Shown here: one piece after another, positions 53,626 to 62,319 of the stretch
Layout of the letters: each line of letters begins with the position of its first letter
Numbering within the stretch: position 1 is the first letter of the stretch
NCBI RefSeq assembly: GCF_030547005.1
Contig: NZ_JAUOPN010000004.1
Coordinates: forward strand, 62,001-126,000
DNA from: Maribacter sp. 1_MG-2023
GTDB lineage: Bacteria; Bacteroidota; Bacteroidia; Flavobacteriales; Flavobacteriaceae
DNA: 64,000 nucleotides
Direction of reading: 5' to 3'
Notes under the pieces: generated by a model
Databases searched by the model: none
What the model was told of the DNA's origin: nothing
The model's input: the letters and a program-made list of their open reading frames with translations, nothing else
Position numbers and translations under genes: made by a program

Positions 53626-55890
53626 ATGACAAAAGAAAATTATACTGCACAAGTTTTACAATATATTCCTGTTTTTTATATTATCTGGTCAGATGACCTG
53701 CTCTCGGCTTCAGAAATAAATGTCGTTAATTATGCTATTTCTAACGATAACACATTATCTGGCGATGATAAAAAACAACTTAAAACATGGATGAATGTCA
53801 AAAATCCACCAAAGAACGAATTATTTAAGTCTTGGAAACAATTGATTATCAATAGCAATGTAAAGTTGATAGAGCATGAAACATATCCGCTTACGGCGTT
53901 CAGTCAAAAAGTAGCATCGCATTATCATAATGACATCTTATTCAATGATCAAATTAAAGAGATTGAAATAAACTTGGGTATTCAACCCAATCATTACAAT
54001 CATTTATTTGATGTACATATTGATTTAGAAAAAAAATCTTCGCAGTATTCGGCACAAGTCATAGATACTATTTTAAAAGGAGCACATGCCGAAGCTATAG
54101 ATTCTTTTAGATCTGTACTTAACGATTCTATATTTTCATGGGAAGTTAGACGTGACAAAGAAGAATTTAGAAATCATGTTTTAAAACAAGTAGAATTTCT
54201 AGCGGATAAAGGTTACGGTGCAATGGCTTACCCAAAAGAATATGGCGGCACCAATGATATGGAGGGTTATGCTACCATTTTCGAAAATATGATGTGGGCA
54301 AATGGAAGCTTAGCTATAAAATTTGGCGTACAATTTGGATTGTTCGGAGGAAGCATTCAAAAACTGGGAACCAAAAAGCACCATGATAAATATTTAAGCG
54401 ATACAGGTAAGGCCGAACTATTAGGATGCTTTGCCATGACAGAAACCGGACACGGATCTAATGTTCGCGGAATAAAAACTACCGCAACCTACAATAAGAA
54501 AACTGAAACTATTGTCATACATACTCCAGGAAAAAATGACAATAAAGAATATATTGGCAATGCTATACATTCAAAAATGGCATCTGTTTTTGCCCAACTC
54601 ATTATTAATGGTAAAAATGAAGGCGTTCATGCGATTCTAGTACCACTTAGAAATGAAAAGCATGAGCTACTACCAGGTGTAACTGTTGAAGATAATGGCT
54701 ATAAGCTCGGGCTAAACGGTGTTGATAATGGCAAGATCTGGTTTAACCAAGTTGAAGTACCCAAAGAAAATTTACTAAACAAGTACGGAACCATTTTAGG
54801 TAATGGAGAATACTATTCAGAAATTAAAAATCCTAACAAACGATTCTTTACCATGCTGGGTACTTTAGTAGGTGGTAGAATTTGTGTTGCGAGAGCAGGT
54901 TTAGGCGGAGCCAAATATGCGCTGACCGTAGCTATCAAACATGCATTAAAAAGAAGACAATTTAATGATAGTGTAAAAATACAGGAAGATTTATTGATGG
55001 ATTACCCATCTCAACAATTACGTTTAACTCCGCTAGTTGCAAGTGCATATGTGTATCATATTACATTAGATAAAATGATGAGGCTTTACTGCGATGAATC
55101 TCAACCTGATAAAAGACAAGTTGAAACGCAAGTAGCAGGACTCAAATCTATTATTACCTGGTATGCCAACGATACTATTCAAGAATGTCGAGAAGCCTGT
55201 GGTGGTAAAGGCTATTTGTTAGAAAACAGAATAGCAAACCTAAAAGGCGATGTAGATATATTCACCACGTTTGAAGGTGACAACAATGTACTCTTACAAC
55301 TAGCTGCAAAAGGCGTACTTTCAGATTTTAAGGCTGAATTCAATAGCGCTGGCTTTTCCACCGTACTAAAACTGTTAAGCTCTCAACTAAGCAATAAGCT
55401 TTCTACTATAAATCCGCTATATACGAACAAAACGGATAAAGACCATTTATACAACCCCAAGTTTCATGTTCATGCCTTTGAGCTCAGAACGAGAAGACTT
55501 ACCTATACCATCGCTATGCGAATTAGAGGGTATATTAAAAAGGGAATTCCGTCTTATCAAGCATTTTTAAAGGTTCAAACTCATTTAATGACACTTGGTA
55601 AAGCATACAGTGCTGAACTGGCTTATAAATCATTTATAGAGCATACGAGCACAATTACTGACCCCAAGTACAAAGCCCTATTTGAAAAATTAGGCACTTT
55701 ATATGCACTTTATGAAATAAGAAAAGATGCTACTTGGTATTTAGAGCAAGGTTACATTAGCGGAACAAAGTCGAAAGCAATACGTCAACGTGTAGAACGC
55801 TTATGTACCGAACTGAGACCGCATTTAAATAGTCTTGTAGATGGTTTTGGAATACCTAAACATTTGATGACAGCACCTATAGCGAATTAG
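53626..55890 (+). CDS. Acyl-CoA oxidase/dehydrogenase-like flavoprotein
   Basis: A 754-residue protein of the acyl-CoA oxidase type: a helical N-terminal part, an ACAD middle domain (LLGCFAMTETGHGSNVRGI, the FAD/substrate region) and two helical C-terminal domains. EACGGKGYLLENRI and TFEGDNNVLLQ contain the glutamate expected as catalytic base. Such enzymes introduce the 2,3 double bond in fatty acyl-CoA. Whether electrons go to oxygen or to an electron-transfer flavoprotein cannot be told from sequence. ATG 53626 is used; an ATG five bases earlier is in another frame and stops at once. The gene ends overlapping the convergent DUF2807 gene by four bases. Confidence 0.92.
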   Translation: MTKENYTAQVLQYIPVFYIIWSDDLLSASEINVVNYAISNDNTLSGDDKKQLKTWMNVKNPPKNELFKSWKQLIINSNVKLIEHETYPLTAFSQKVASHYHNDILFNDQIKEIEINLGIQPNHYNHLFDVHIDLEKKSSQYSAQVIDTILKGAHAEAIDSFRSVLNDSIFSWEVRRDKEEFRNHVLKQVEFLADKGYGAMAYPKEYGGTNDMEGYATIFENMMWANGSLAIKFGVQFGLFGGSIQKLGTKKHHDKYLSDTGKAELLGCFAMTETGHGSNVRGIKTTATYNKKTETIVIHTPGKNDNKEYIGNAIHSKMASVFAQLIINGKNEGVHAILVPLRNEKHELLPGVTVEDNGYKLGLNGVDNGKIWFNQVEVPKENLLNKYGTILGNGEYYSEIKNPNKRFFTMLGTLVGGRICVARAGLGGAKYALTVAIKHALKRRQFNDSVKIQEDLLMDYPSQQLRLTPLVASAYVYHITLDKMMRLYCDESQPDKRQVETQVAGLKSIITWYANDTIQECREACGGKGYLLENRIANLKGDVDIFTTFEGDNNVLLQLAAKGVLSDFKAEFNSAGFSTVLKLLSSQLSNKLSTINPLYTNKTDKDHLYNPKFHVHAFELRTRRLTYTIAMRIRGYIKKGIPSYQAFLKVQTHLMTLGKAYSAELAYKSFIEHTSTITDPKYKALFEKLGTLYALYEIRKDATWYLEQGYISGTKSKAIRQRVERLCTELRPHLNSLVDGFGIPKHLMTAPIAN

Positions 55891-56714
55891 TTTCGTTCTT
55901 TTTCTAATCGCGATGTATCTAGAAAGTCTAAAATAGTAATTTGTGGTTCACCATATAGTTTTGTTCTAGTACCTCCTTTTGAACTAAGCTGTAATGTTTT
56001 TAGTGCTCTAACTTCAACATCTGGTGAATCTTCAGTAACGAGAAGTACATAGTTTGCTTGTAGGTCAGCTGCTTTTAAAGAGCTATTACCATACATTTTA
56101 GCCATTAAGTAGTCTGCATTACCCTCAACTTTCGCAGAAGCATTTTTATATATGTAGATATTATTGCTCGCACCGGTAGAATACAATTTTACATCTATTC
56201 TATCCTTTAAGGTAAGATTCAATGAATCACTGGCTAAATTAAAATCACCAGAACTTATTTCTTCCATTGTAATATCCATGATATCGGCAGTAGCGTTGAG
56301 TTCTAATCTAGAAGTGCCAAAAGTTTGTACTCTTAGGCGATTTGTAGAAATAACGTCTTTCATACTAATTTTACCATTAAGCATCTTAATACTACTTAGT
56401 TCTTGAAAGAAGATAGTAATACCAAGTTTCTTCTTTGACGTTATATTATAGAATGATGATATTTTAAGAACACCATCGTCAACATTAAATTTAAGAACAT
56501 CCAATAAATTATCGTCTAATTCTAAAGCATAACCTTCAGTTGTAGACTTCTGAATTACGATATCTAAATCATCGACTAATTCAATCGCTGTAAAAGGTTC
56601 TAAATCTTCTCGTACTTCAATGACATTCTTATTCCCCTTTATCTTTGGTTTACGTTGAGAGAAACCATTGACTGAAATAAACAATACAATAACAAGTAGG
56701 GCGAACTTTTTCAT
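55887..56714 (-). CDS. Head GIN domain (DUF2807) secreted protein
   Basis: A 275-residue exported protein (signal peptide MKKFALLVIVLFISVNGFSQ) whose body is a right-handed beta-helix of DUF2807 type. It has short repeated strands such as LRVQTFGTSRLELNATAD and KDRIDVKLYSTGASNN, where glycine/serine turns alternate with strands. The family is widespread in Bacteroidota and called a putative autotransporter adhesin head domain, but no function has been shown. The protein stays small, with no type IX sorting tail, so it is probably periplasmic or outer-membrane attached. Single gene; no promoter box recognised. Confidence 0.88.
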   Translation of the reverse strand: MKKFALLVIVLFISVNGFSQRKPKIKGNKNVIEVREDLEPFTAIELVDDLDIVIQKSTTEGYALELDDNLLDVLKFNVDDGVLKISSFYNITSKKKLGITIFFQELSSIKMLNGKISMKDVISTNRLRVQTFGTSRLELNATADIMDITMEEISSGDFNLASDSLNLTLKDRIDVKLYSTGASNNIYIYKNASAKVEGNADYLMAKMYGNSSLKAADLQANYVLLVTEDSPDVEVRALKTLQLSSKGGTRTKLYGEPQITILDFLDTSRLEKERN

Positions 56715-56793
56715 AATCTAAACTTCTATTTAAAAATTGAAGGTATTTAATTTTATGTAATAATAAAACAACTTAGCAATATCTTAAGAAGAT

Positions 56794-56830
56794 TGCAAAA
56801 AAAAGCCCAACTATTACTAGTTGGGCTTTT
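56794..56830 (-). terminator. Terminator of the act-cox operon
   Basis: The 13-bp stem AAAAGCCCAACTA (56801-56813) / TAGTTGGGCTTTT (56818-56830), loop TTAC, is followed by a T-run on the minus strand, 17 bases after the coxA stop. Confidence 0.94.
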
Positions 56831-56847
56831 ATATAACTTAATGAAGC

Positions 56848-58677
56848 TTAATGATTCATTTCTTCTTCATTTTCCTGAAGTGGTATATGTTGTGGTATGT
56901 AATCTTGACCTGGAATGTAATATTCACCATTCTCATCAACCTTACTATAATCATAAGACCATCTATGAACTTCAGGTATCGGGCCAGCCCAGTTACCATG
57001 AATATGCTTCTGTTCTGCAGTCCATTCTAACGTATTAGATTTCCAAGGATTAACTGGACCAACCTTACCATAGAAAACACTATAGATAAAGTTTGCAACG
57101 AACACTAATTGAGCAGCACCTGCAATAATAGCAAATACGGTCATTAATACTTGTATATCTGCTAGCTCATCAAACATTGGAAACGCCGTGTTTTCATAAT
57201 ATCTTCTTGGTACACCTGCCATACCAACAAAATGCATTGGAAAGAATACACCGTAAGCAGCAACCGCAGTTACCCAAAAATGGACATAACCTAAATTTTT
57301 ATTTAAAAGCTTTCCTTCAAACATTACAGGGAACCAATGGTACACACCAGCAAACAAGCCATATAATGCAGAGATACCCATTACTAAGTGGAAGTGAGCT
57401 ATTACGAAATAGGTATCATGAACATTAATATCTAATGTACTATCTCCTAAAACAATACCTGTTAAACCTCCTGTAATAAATGTAGATACAAAGCCAATGC
57501 TAAATAGCATTGCAGGATTTAATTGTAGGTTACCTTTCCAGAGCGTTGTTATCCAGTTAAATGCTTTTACCGCTGATGGTATCGCAATTAATAAAGTTGT
57601 AAATGTAAATACAGATCCTAAAAATGGATTCATACCAGAAATAAACATATGGTGACCCCAAACAATCGTTGAAAGAAAAGCAATTGCAAGTATAGAAGCA
57701 ATCATAGCACGGTAACCAAAAATAGGTTTACGCGCACTAGTAGCCATAATCTCAGACACTAATCCCATTGCTGGTAAAATCACAATATACACCTCTGGGT
57801 GTCCTAAAAACCAGAATAAATGTTCAAATAATACTGGCGAACCACCTTGATAATGTAAAACCTCACCTTGAATAAATATATCTGAAAGGAAGAAAGAAGT
57901 ACCAAAACTTCTGTCCATAATCAATAATAATGCTGCAGACAATAAAACTGGGAAAGAAACTACCCCAATAATAGCTGTCACAAAGAATGCCCATATAGTT
58001 AAAGGCAATCTTGTCATTGACATTCCTTTAGTTCTTAAGTTGATAACCGTTACGATGTAGTTCAAAGATCCTATAAGAGATGATGCAATGAAAATCGCCA
58101 TTGAACTTAACCATAAAGTCATACCTAAACCAGAACCAGGTTGTGCCATTGGCAATGCACTTAAGGGTGGGTAAATTGTCCACCCAGCTGCTGCCGGACC
58201 TGCTTCAACAAATAATGAAATAACCATTACTACCGCTGAAACAAAGAACAACCAGAATGATACCATATTAAGGAAACCAGATGCCATATCTCGAGCACCA
58301 ATTTGCAACGGAATCAATAGGTTACTAAACGTACCACTTAAACCTGCAGTAAGTACAAAGAATACCATGATAGTACCATGCATTGTTACTAAAGCCAAAT
58401 AAACATCAGCATCCATAACTCCACCTGGAGCCCATTTTCCTAAAAGAGCCTCAAATATTGGAAATGCCTCACCTGGCCACGCCAATTGCATTCTAAATAA
58501 TAATGACATTGCAATACCAATAAAACCCATTATCAATACACCCGTTATAAGGTATTGTTTGGCAATCATTTTATGGTCTTGGCTAAAGATGTACTTTGTT
58601 ACAAAAGTTTCTTTATGATGATGTCCATGATCGTCGTGTGCGTGATCATCTACATGTGCATGTGCTGTTGCTGACAT
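56848..58677 (-). CDS. coxA: Cytochrome c oxidase subunit I
   Basis: Catalytic subunit of the aa3-type terminal oxidase: reduces oxygen to water at heme a3-CuB and pumps protons. The 609-residue, 12-helix protein has all ligands: His100 (heme a), His293 and Tyr297 (CuB and the cross-linked pair in GHPEVY), His342 and His343 (WGHHMF, CuB), His428 (heme a3) and His430 (heme a) in AHFHLVMG. The N-terminus is unusually histidine/aspartate-rich (nine His in the first 21 residues). Last gene of the act-cox operon, before a strong terminator. Confidence 0.98.
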   Translation of the reverse strand: MSATAHAHVDDHAHDDHGHHHKETFVTKYIFSQDHKMIAKQYLITGVLIMGFIGIAMSLLFRMQLAWPGEAFPIFEALLGKWAPGGVMDADVYLALVTMHGTIMVFFVLTAGLSGTFSNLLIPLQIGARDMASGFLNMVSFWLFFVSAVVMVISLFVEAGPAAAGWTIYPPLSALPMAQPGSGLGMTLWLSSMAIFIASSLIGSLNYIVTVINLRTKGMSMTRLPLTIWAFFVTAIIGVVSFPVLLSAALLLIMDRSFGTSFFLSDIFIQGEVLHYQGGSPVLFEHLFWFLGHPEVYIVILPAMGLVSEIMATSARKPIFGYRAMIASILAIAFLSTIVWGHHMFISGMNPFLGSVFTFTTLLIAIPSAVKAFNWITTLWKGNLQLNPAMLFSIGFVSTFITGGLTGIVLGDSTLDINVHDTYFVIAHFHLVMGISALYGLFAGVYHWFPVMFEGKLLNKNLGYVHFWVTAVAAYGVFFPMHFVGMAGVPRRYYENTAFPMFDELADIQVLMTVFAIIAGAAQLVFVANFIYSVFYGKVGPVNPWKSNTLEWTAEQKHIHGNWAGPIPEVHRWSYDYSKVDENGEYYIPGQDYIPQHIPLQENEEEMNH

Positions 58678-58738
58678 AATCGTAATCTTATTTTTATTAA
58701 TTTTCTTATTATAGCTTTGTTGACTTGAGTATAAAAAA

Positions 58739-59842
58739 CTACTCTCCTATTGAAACTGAACTTACAGTATTAAATGCAGGACTAGCTTCGTCTTTCATTA
58801 CCGTCTCGGCAAATGTTGACTGACCTTTCATCCATTCATTATACTCCTCTTCTGTTTCTACGATTATCTTCATCTGCATATTGTAATGAGATTTTCCACA
58901 AATCTTATTACAAAGCAAGATATAATCAAATTCCCAAGGATCAATCGCCTCTCCTGTTCTAACAGCTTTCTCTGCACGTAGCTTATTAGTTCTCTTCACC
59001 TTATCCACAACATCTTCATTCATTCTCATTTCTTCAGTCGTGTAAATCGGCGTAAAAGAGAATTCGGTAATCATACCTGGTACACAGTTCATCTGTGCTC
59101 TAAAGTGAGGCATATAAGCAGAGTGCAATACATCTTGAGAACGCATTTTAAAATTCACTTTTCTACCAACTGGTAAATGCAATTCTTTAACAATAATGTC
59201 ATCGTGCGCATAAGTATCAGCTTCATCTAAACCTAATATATTTGCTTTATCGATATCGATCATTCTAACATTAGCACCACCTAAAACATTATCTCCACCA
59301 CCATATCTAGCAGTCCAGTTAAATTGTTGTGCATAAAGCTCTACAATCAAAGGATCATCTTCATCATTAACATCCATAATGGTTGTCCAGGTGTATAATC
59401 CCCAAAGAATAAGACCGGCTAGTACAATTACAGGTATGATTGTCCAGATGAACTCTAGACGATCATTATCAGCGTAAAACAAAGCTTTTTGACCTTTTTT
59501 ACCAGAATACTTATAACCGAAGTAATGTAATAATGCCTGTGTTAACGTCTGTACTATAAAAATAATTACCATCGATACTAACATTAAGCTATCATACTCT
59601 TCACCATGAGCAGAACCAGCTTCAGGTAGTAAAAATTTACCGTACTTCCAGAAACTGAAAATTGTAATTCCGTAGATGAATACCAAGAATGCGAATAACA
59701 TGTACCCGTTATTCTTATTATCGCTATCCGTTGCTATTTGGTGCTGTTCTGTTTTAAGCTGAGATAATTCAAATATTTTAGTCAACTGCCAAATGGCAAT
59801 GGCTACAAGAACAAGTACAGCTAAAGTTAATAATGTCGTCAT
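58739..59842 (-). CDS. coxB: Cytochrome c oxidase subunit II
   Basis: Subunit II receives electrons at the binuclear CuA centre and passes them to subunit I. The 367-residue protein has several N-terminal membrane helices (about 3-20, 47-65, 85-105 and 131-152), more than the usual two, and then the cupredoxin domain. That domain carries CuA ligands His240, Cys311, Cys315, His319 and Met322 (LCNKICGKSHYNM). No fused cytochrome c domain, so an external donor such as ActE or another cytochrome is needed. It lies between actF (31 bases) and coxA (61 bases). Confidence 0.97.
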   Translation of the reverse strand: MTTLLTLAVLVLVAIAIWQLTKIFELSQLKTEQHQIATDSDNKNNGYMLFAFLVFIYGITIFSFWKYGKFLLPEAGSAHGEEYDSLMLVSMVIIFIVQTLTQALLHYFGYKYSGKKGQKALFYADNDRLEFIWTIIPVIVLAGLILWGLYTWTTIMDVNDEDDPLIVELYAQQFNWTARYGGGDNVLGGANVRMIDIDKANILGLDEADTYAHDDIIVKELHLPVGRKVNFKMRSQDVLHSAYMPHFRAQMNCVPGMITEFSFTPIYTTEEMRMNEDVVDKVKRTNKLRAEKAVRTGEAIDPWEFDYILLCNKICGKSHYNMQMKIIVETEEEYNEWMKGQSTFAETVMKDEASPAFNTVSSVSIGE

Positions 59843-59873
59843 TGTATATATAAATGTTATACTTACTTAATTA

Positions 59874-61208
59874 CTAGTAATGAAAGTGTCTACTTTCTTC
59901 AATAAAAGGATTTCTTTTTGGTTGCAGCGGTTGTGTTGAAATCGCTCTGAATATCCAGAATATAAATAGACCTGCAAAAAATAATACAGAACCAATTTCA
60001 GGTATACCAATATACCAGTTATCACCAACAGTAGATGGCATAATGGCGTTAAAGATATCCATATAATGACCTGCCAGGATTACAATACCTGTTAAAATTA
60101 CGAACCAATTGATTCTCTTATAATCACTATTCATCAATAATAGCACAGGAAATAAAAAATTCATAGCTACCATACCAAAGAAAGGCAATCTATAATCTGC
60201 AATTCTTGTTACGTAATACGTTACTTCTTCAGGTATGTTAGAATACCATATTAACATAAATTGAGAGAACCATAAATATGTCCAGAAGATACTAATACCG
60301 AACATAAATTTAGCCAAATCATGAATGTGACTATTATTAACGTCTGGCAAATGACCTTTAGATTTCAAGTAGATAGTTACCATTGCAATAACAGTAATAC
60401 CCGATACGAACATACTAGCAAAAATATACCACCCGAACAATGTACTAAACCAGTGTGGTTCAACACTCATAATCCAATCCCAAGACATTATAGACTCAGA
60501 TATAAGATAGAATACTAAGAAACCAGCAGATATTCTAAAATTCAATTTAAAATTCGAATCATCATCTGACGCATCTTGAGCAATAGATAGTTTTCTAGAA
60601 TACTCTCTATATCCAATCCAACCAGCTAAAAATATAGCTGCTCTAATTAAGAAGAACGTAGGATTTAAATAACCAGCTTTACCTTGAAGTAGTGCATCAT
60701 GAGCTACTACAGTTTCATCCATCCAAATGAATAAGTGATTCATATGTAGTACAGAAAGAAGTAATATTACAAATACTATAATTCCACCAGGAACCAAGTA
60801 AGCAGTAATCCCTTCCATTACTCTAAATAACAACGGAGACCACCCTGCCTGCGCAGCACGTTGTATAGCATAAAATGCCAACACCCCTAATGATATCATA
60901 AAAAAGAAAAATGCTGCAACATATAATGCCGCCCAAGGTCTATTCTTTAATTGATCTAACAAATGCTGATCATGAGAAGAATCGTGTTCTTCACCATGAG
61001 CTTCAGCAACAGCATGATCATTTTCATTCGTTGCATGTTCTGCTTCTACTTCATGGGCATCACCATGACCTCCGTCATGACTTGTAACCATTTCTTTCGC
61101 CTCTGCTATAGTTCCAGGAGCCATAACAAATCCTCCAAGGATTCCTAATGCACCTACTATCATTAGAACGAAGGAAGCTATTTTAAGTCTATTTGAAAAC
61201 GTATACAT
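59874..61208 (-). CDS. actF: Alternative complex III subunit ActF (quinol:cytochrome c oxidoreductase)
   Basis: A 444-residue membrane protein with about ten helices, of the ActF family: one of two NrfD-like quinol-side membrane subunits of alternative complex III, which replaces the bc1 complex. Conserved helices include YLVPGGIIVFVILLLSVLHM and FGISIFWTYLWFSQFMLIWY. Between helices 1 and 2 (residues 44-82) lies a loop with nine histidines and many acidic residues (GGHGDAHEVEAEHATNENDH), which could bind metal. It follows actE by 15 bases. Confidence 0.93.
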   Translation of the reverse strand: MYTFSNRLKIASFVLMIVGALGILGGFVMAPGTIAEAKEMVTSHDGGHGDAHEVEAEHATNENDHAVAEAHGEEHDSSHDQHLLDQLKNRPWAALYVAAFFFFMISLGVLAFYAIQRAAQAGWSPLLFRVMEGITAYLVPGGIIVFVILLLSVLHMNHLFIWMDETVVAHDALLQGKAGYLNPTFFLIRAAIFLAGWIGYREYSRKLSIAQDASDDDSNFKLNFRISAGFLVFYLISESIMSWDWIMSVEPHWFSTLFGWYIFASMFVSGITVIAMVTIYLKSKGHLPDVNNSHIHDLAKFMFGISIFWTYLWFSQFMLIWYSNIPEEVTYYVTRIADYRLPFFGMVAMNFLFPVLLLMNSDYKRINWFVILTGIVILAGHYMDIFNAIMPSTVGDNWYIGIPEIGSVLFFAGLFIFWIFRAISTQPLQPKRNPFIEESRHFHY

Positions 61209-61223
61209 AGTATTGTTTACCTA

Positions 61224-61784
61224 TTATTTGGTTAAATCTTGTTTCAGTGTCATTACATATTCAGATACTTGCCACATCTCTTCAGTATTCATTTGAGATG
61301 CGTAAGAACCCATAGAATTCAATCCGTAATGAATTGTATAATATGTAGATCCTACTGTCAAGTTTCTCACTGGGTCTGCGTAACTAGGCACCCCTAATAT
61401 CTTTTCTCTTTTTACAAGTGTTCCTTTACCATCACCTTTATCACCGTGACAAATTGCGCAGTAAATGGTATATAGTTGACCACCTTTAGCCAATTTAGCT
61501 TCAACATTAATTGAATCTAAAGGGCTACTTTGTAATCTTGATAATTCTTTCCCTTCAGGTGAATTTTCAATTTCATAAGGCAACCAACCTCTATTAATAG
61601 TATTCGCAGGTGGCAATATGGCCTCTGATTGATTTGGCAATAAGTCTGCCTCACCATAAGTTTCATAACCAACAGACTCATACATATTGGGCATGTACTG
61701 ATAATTACGAGAACCTTTACTCTGACATGAAGTCACTACGATCGCTAAACCGTATAGTATTGCTAATTTCTTAAAACTGTTCAT
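61224..61784 (-). CDS. actE: Alternative complex III monoheme cytochrome c lipoprotein ActE
   Basis: A 186-residue periplasmic lipoprotein (lipobox VVTSC, Cys20) with a class I cytochrome c domain. The heme-binding motif is CAICH (residues 109-113), and a methionine in LNSMGSYASQM is the likely axial ligand. ActE takes electrons within alternative complex III and may hand them to the CuA site of the oxidase encoded in the same operon. It lies 2 bases after actD and 15 before actF. Confidence 0.94.
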   Translation of the reverse strand: MNSFKKLAILYGLAIVVTSCQSKGSRNYQYMPNMYESVGYETYGEADLLPNQSEAILPPANTINRGWLPYEIENSPEGKELSRLQSSPLDSINVEAKLAKGGQLYTIYCAICHGDKGDGKGTLVKREKILGVPSYADPVRNLTVGSTYYTIHYGLNSMGSYASQMNTEEMWQVSEYVMTLKQDLTK

Positions 61785-61786
61785 AT

Positions 61787-62317
61787 TTAATGACTGTTTT
61801 TTTCTGAAACATTAATTTCTACTGCACCAGTATCCATTAATAAATCTCTTAATTCTTGCTCGTTGTCATGGATTTCAATCTCCATTAAAAAATGATCATC
61901 CGTAGTTCTTACATCTGGATTCTCTGCTTCCTTAAATGGCCACAATCTACTTCTTAGGTAGAAAGTAATTACCATTAAGTGAGCAGCGAAGAAAACCGTT
62001 AATTCGAACATAATAGGCACAAATGCAGGCATATTCTCAAGGTAGCTAAAGCTTGGCTTACCACCAATATCTTGAGGCCAATCTTCTATCATGATATAAT
62101 TCATCATAAGAGTAGCCACGGTAATACCTACACAACCATATAAGAAAGCTGTTATCGCCAATCTTGTTGGGGCTAACCCCATTGCTTTGTCTAATCCGTG
62201 TACAGGAAAAGGACAATATACCTCTTCAATATGAAGCTTTGCTGCTTTAACCCTTTTAACGGCAAGCATTAGCACATCATCATCATCGTAAAAAGCGTGT
62301 ATAACTTTAGATGCCAT
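61787..62317 (-). CDS. actD: Alternative complex III subunit ActD (DUF3341)
   Basis: A 176-residue DUF3341 protein: a cytoplasmic N-terminal domain (IHAFYDDDDVLMLAVKRVKA, LHIEEVYCPFPVHGLDKAMG), two membrane helices (about 72-92 and 108-128) and a C-terminal soluble tail containing TTDDHFLMEIEIHD. ActD packs beside ActC and ActF and has no cofactor. It is separated by only 2 bases from both neighbours, actC and actE, so all are co-translated as one complex. Confidence 0.94.
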   Translation of the reverse strand: MASKVIHAFYDDDDVLMLAVKRVKAAKLHIEEVYCPFPVHGLDKAMGLAPTRLAITAFLYGCVGITVATLMMNYIMIEDWPQDIGGKPSFSYLENMPAFVPIMFELTVFFAAHLMVITFYLRSRLWPFKEAENPDVRTTDDHFLMEIEIHDNEQELRDLLMDTGAVEINVSEKNSH

Positions 62318-62319
62318 AT

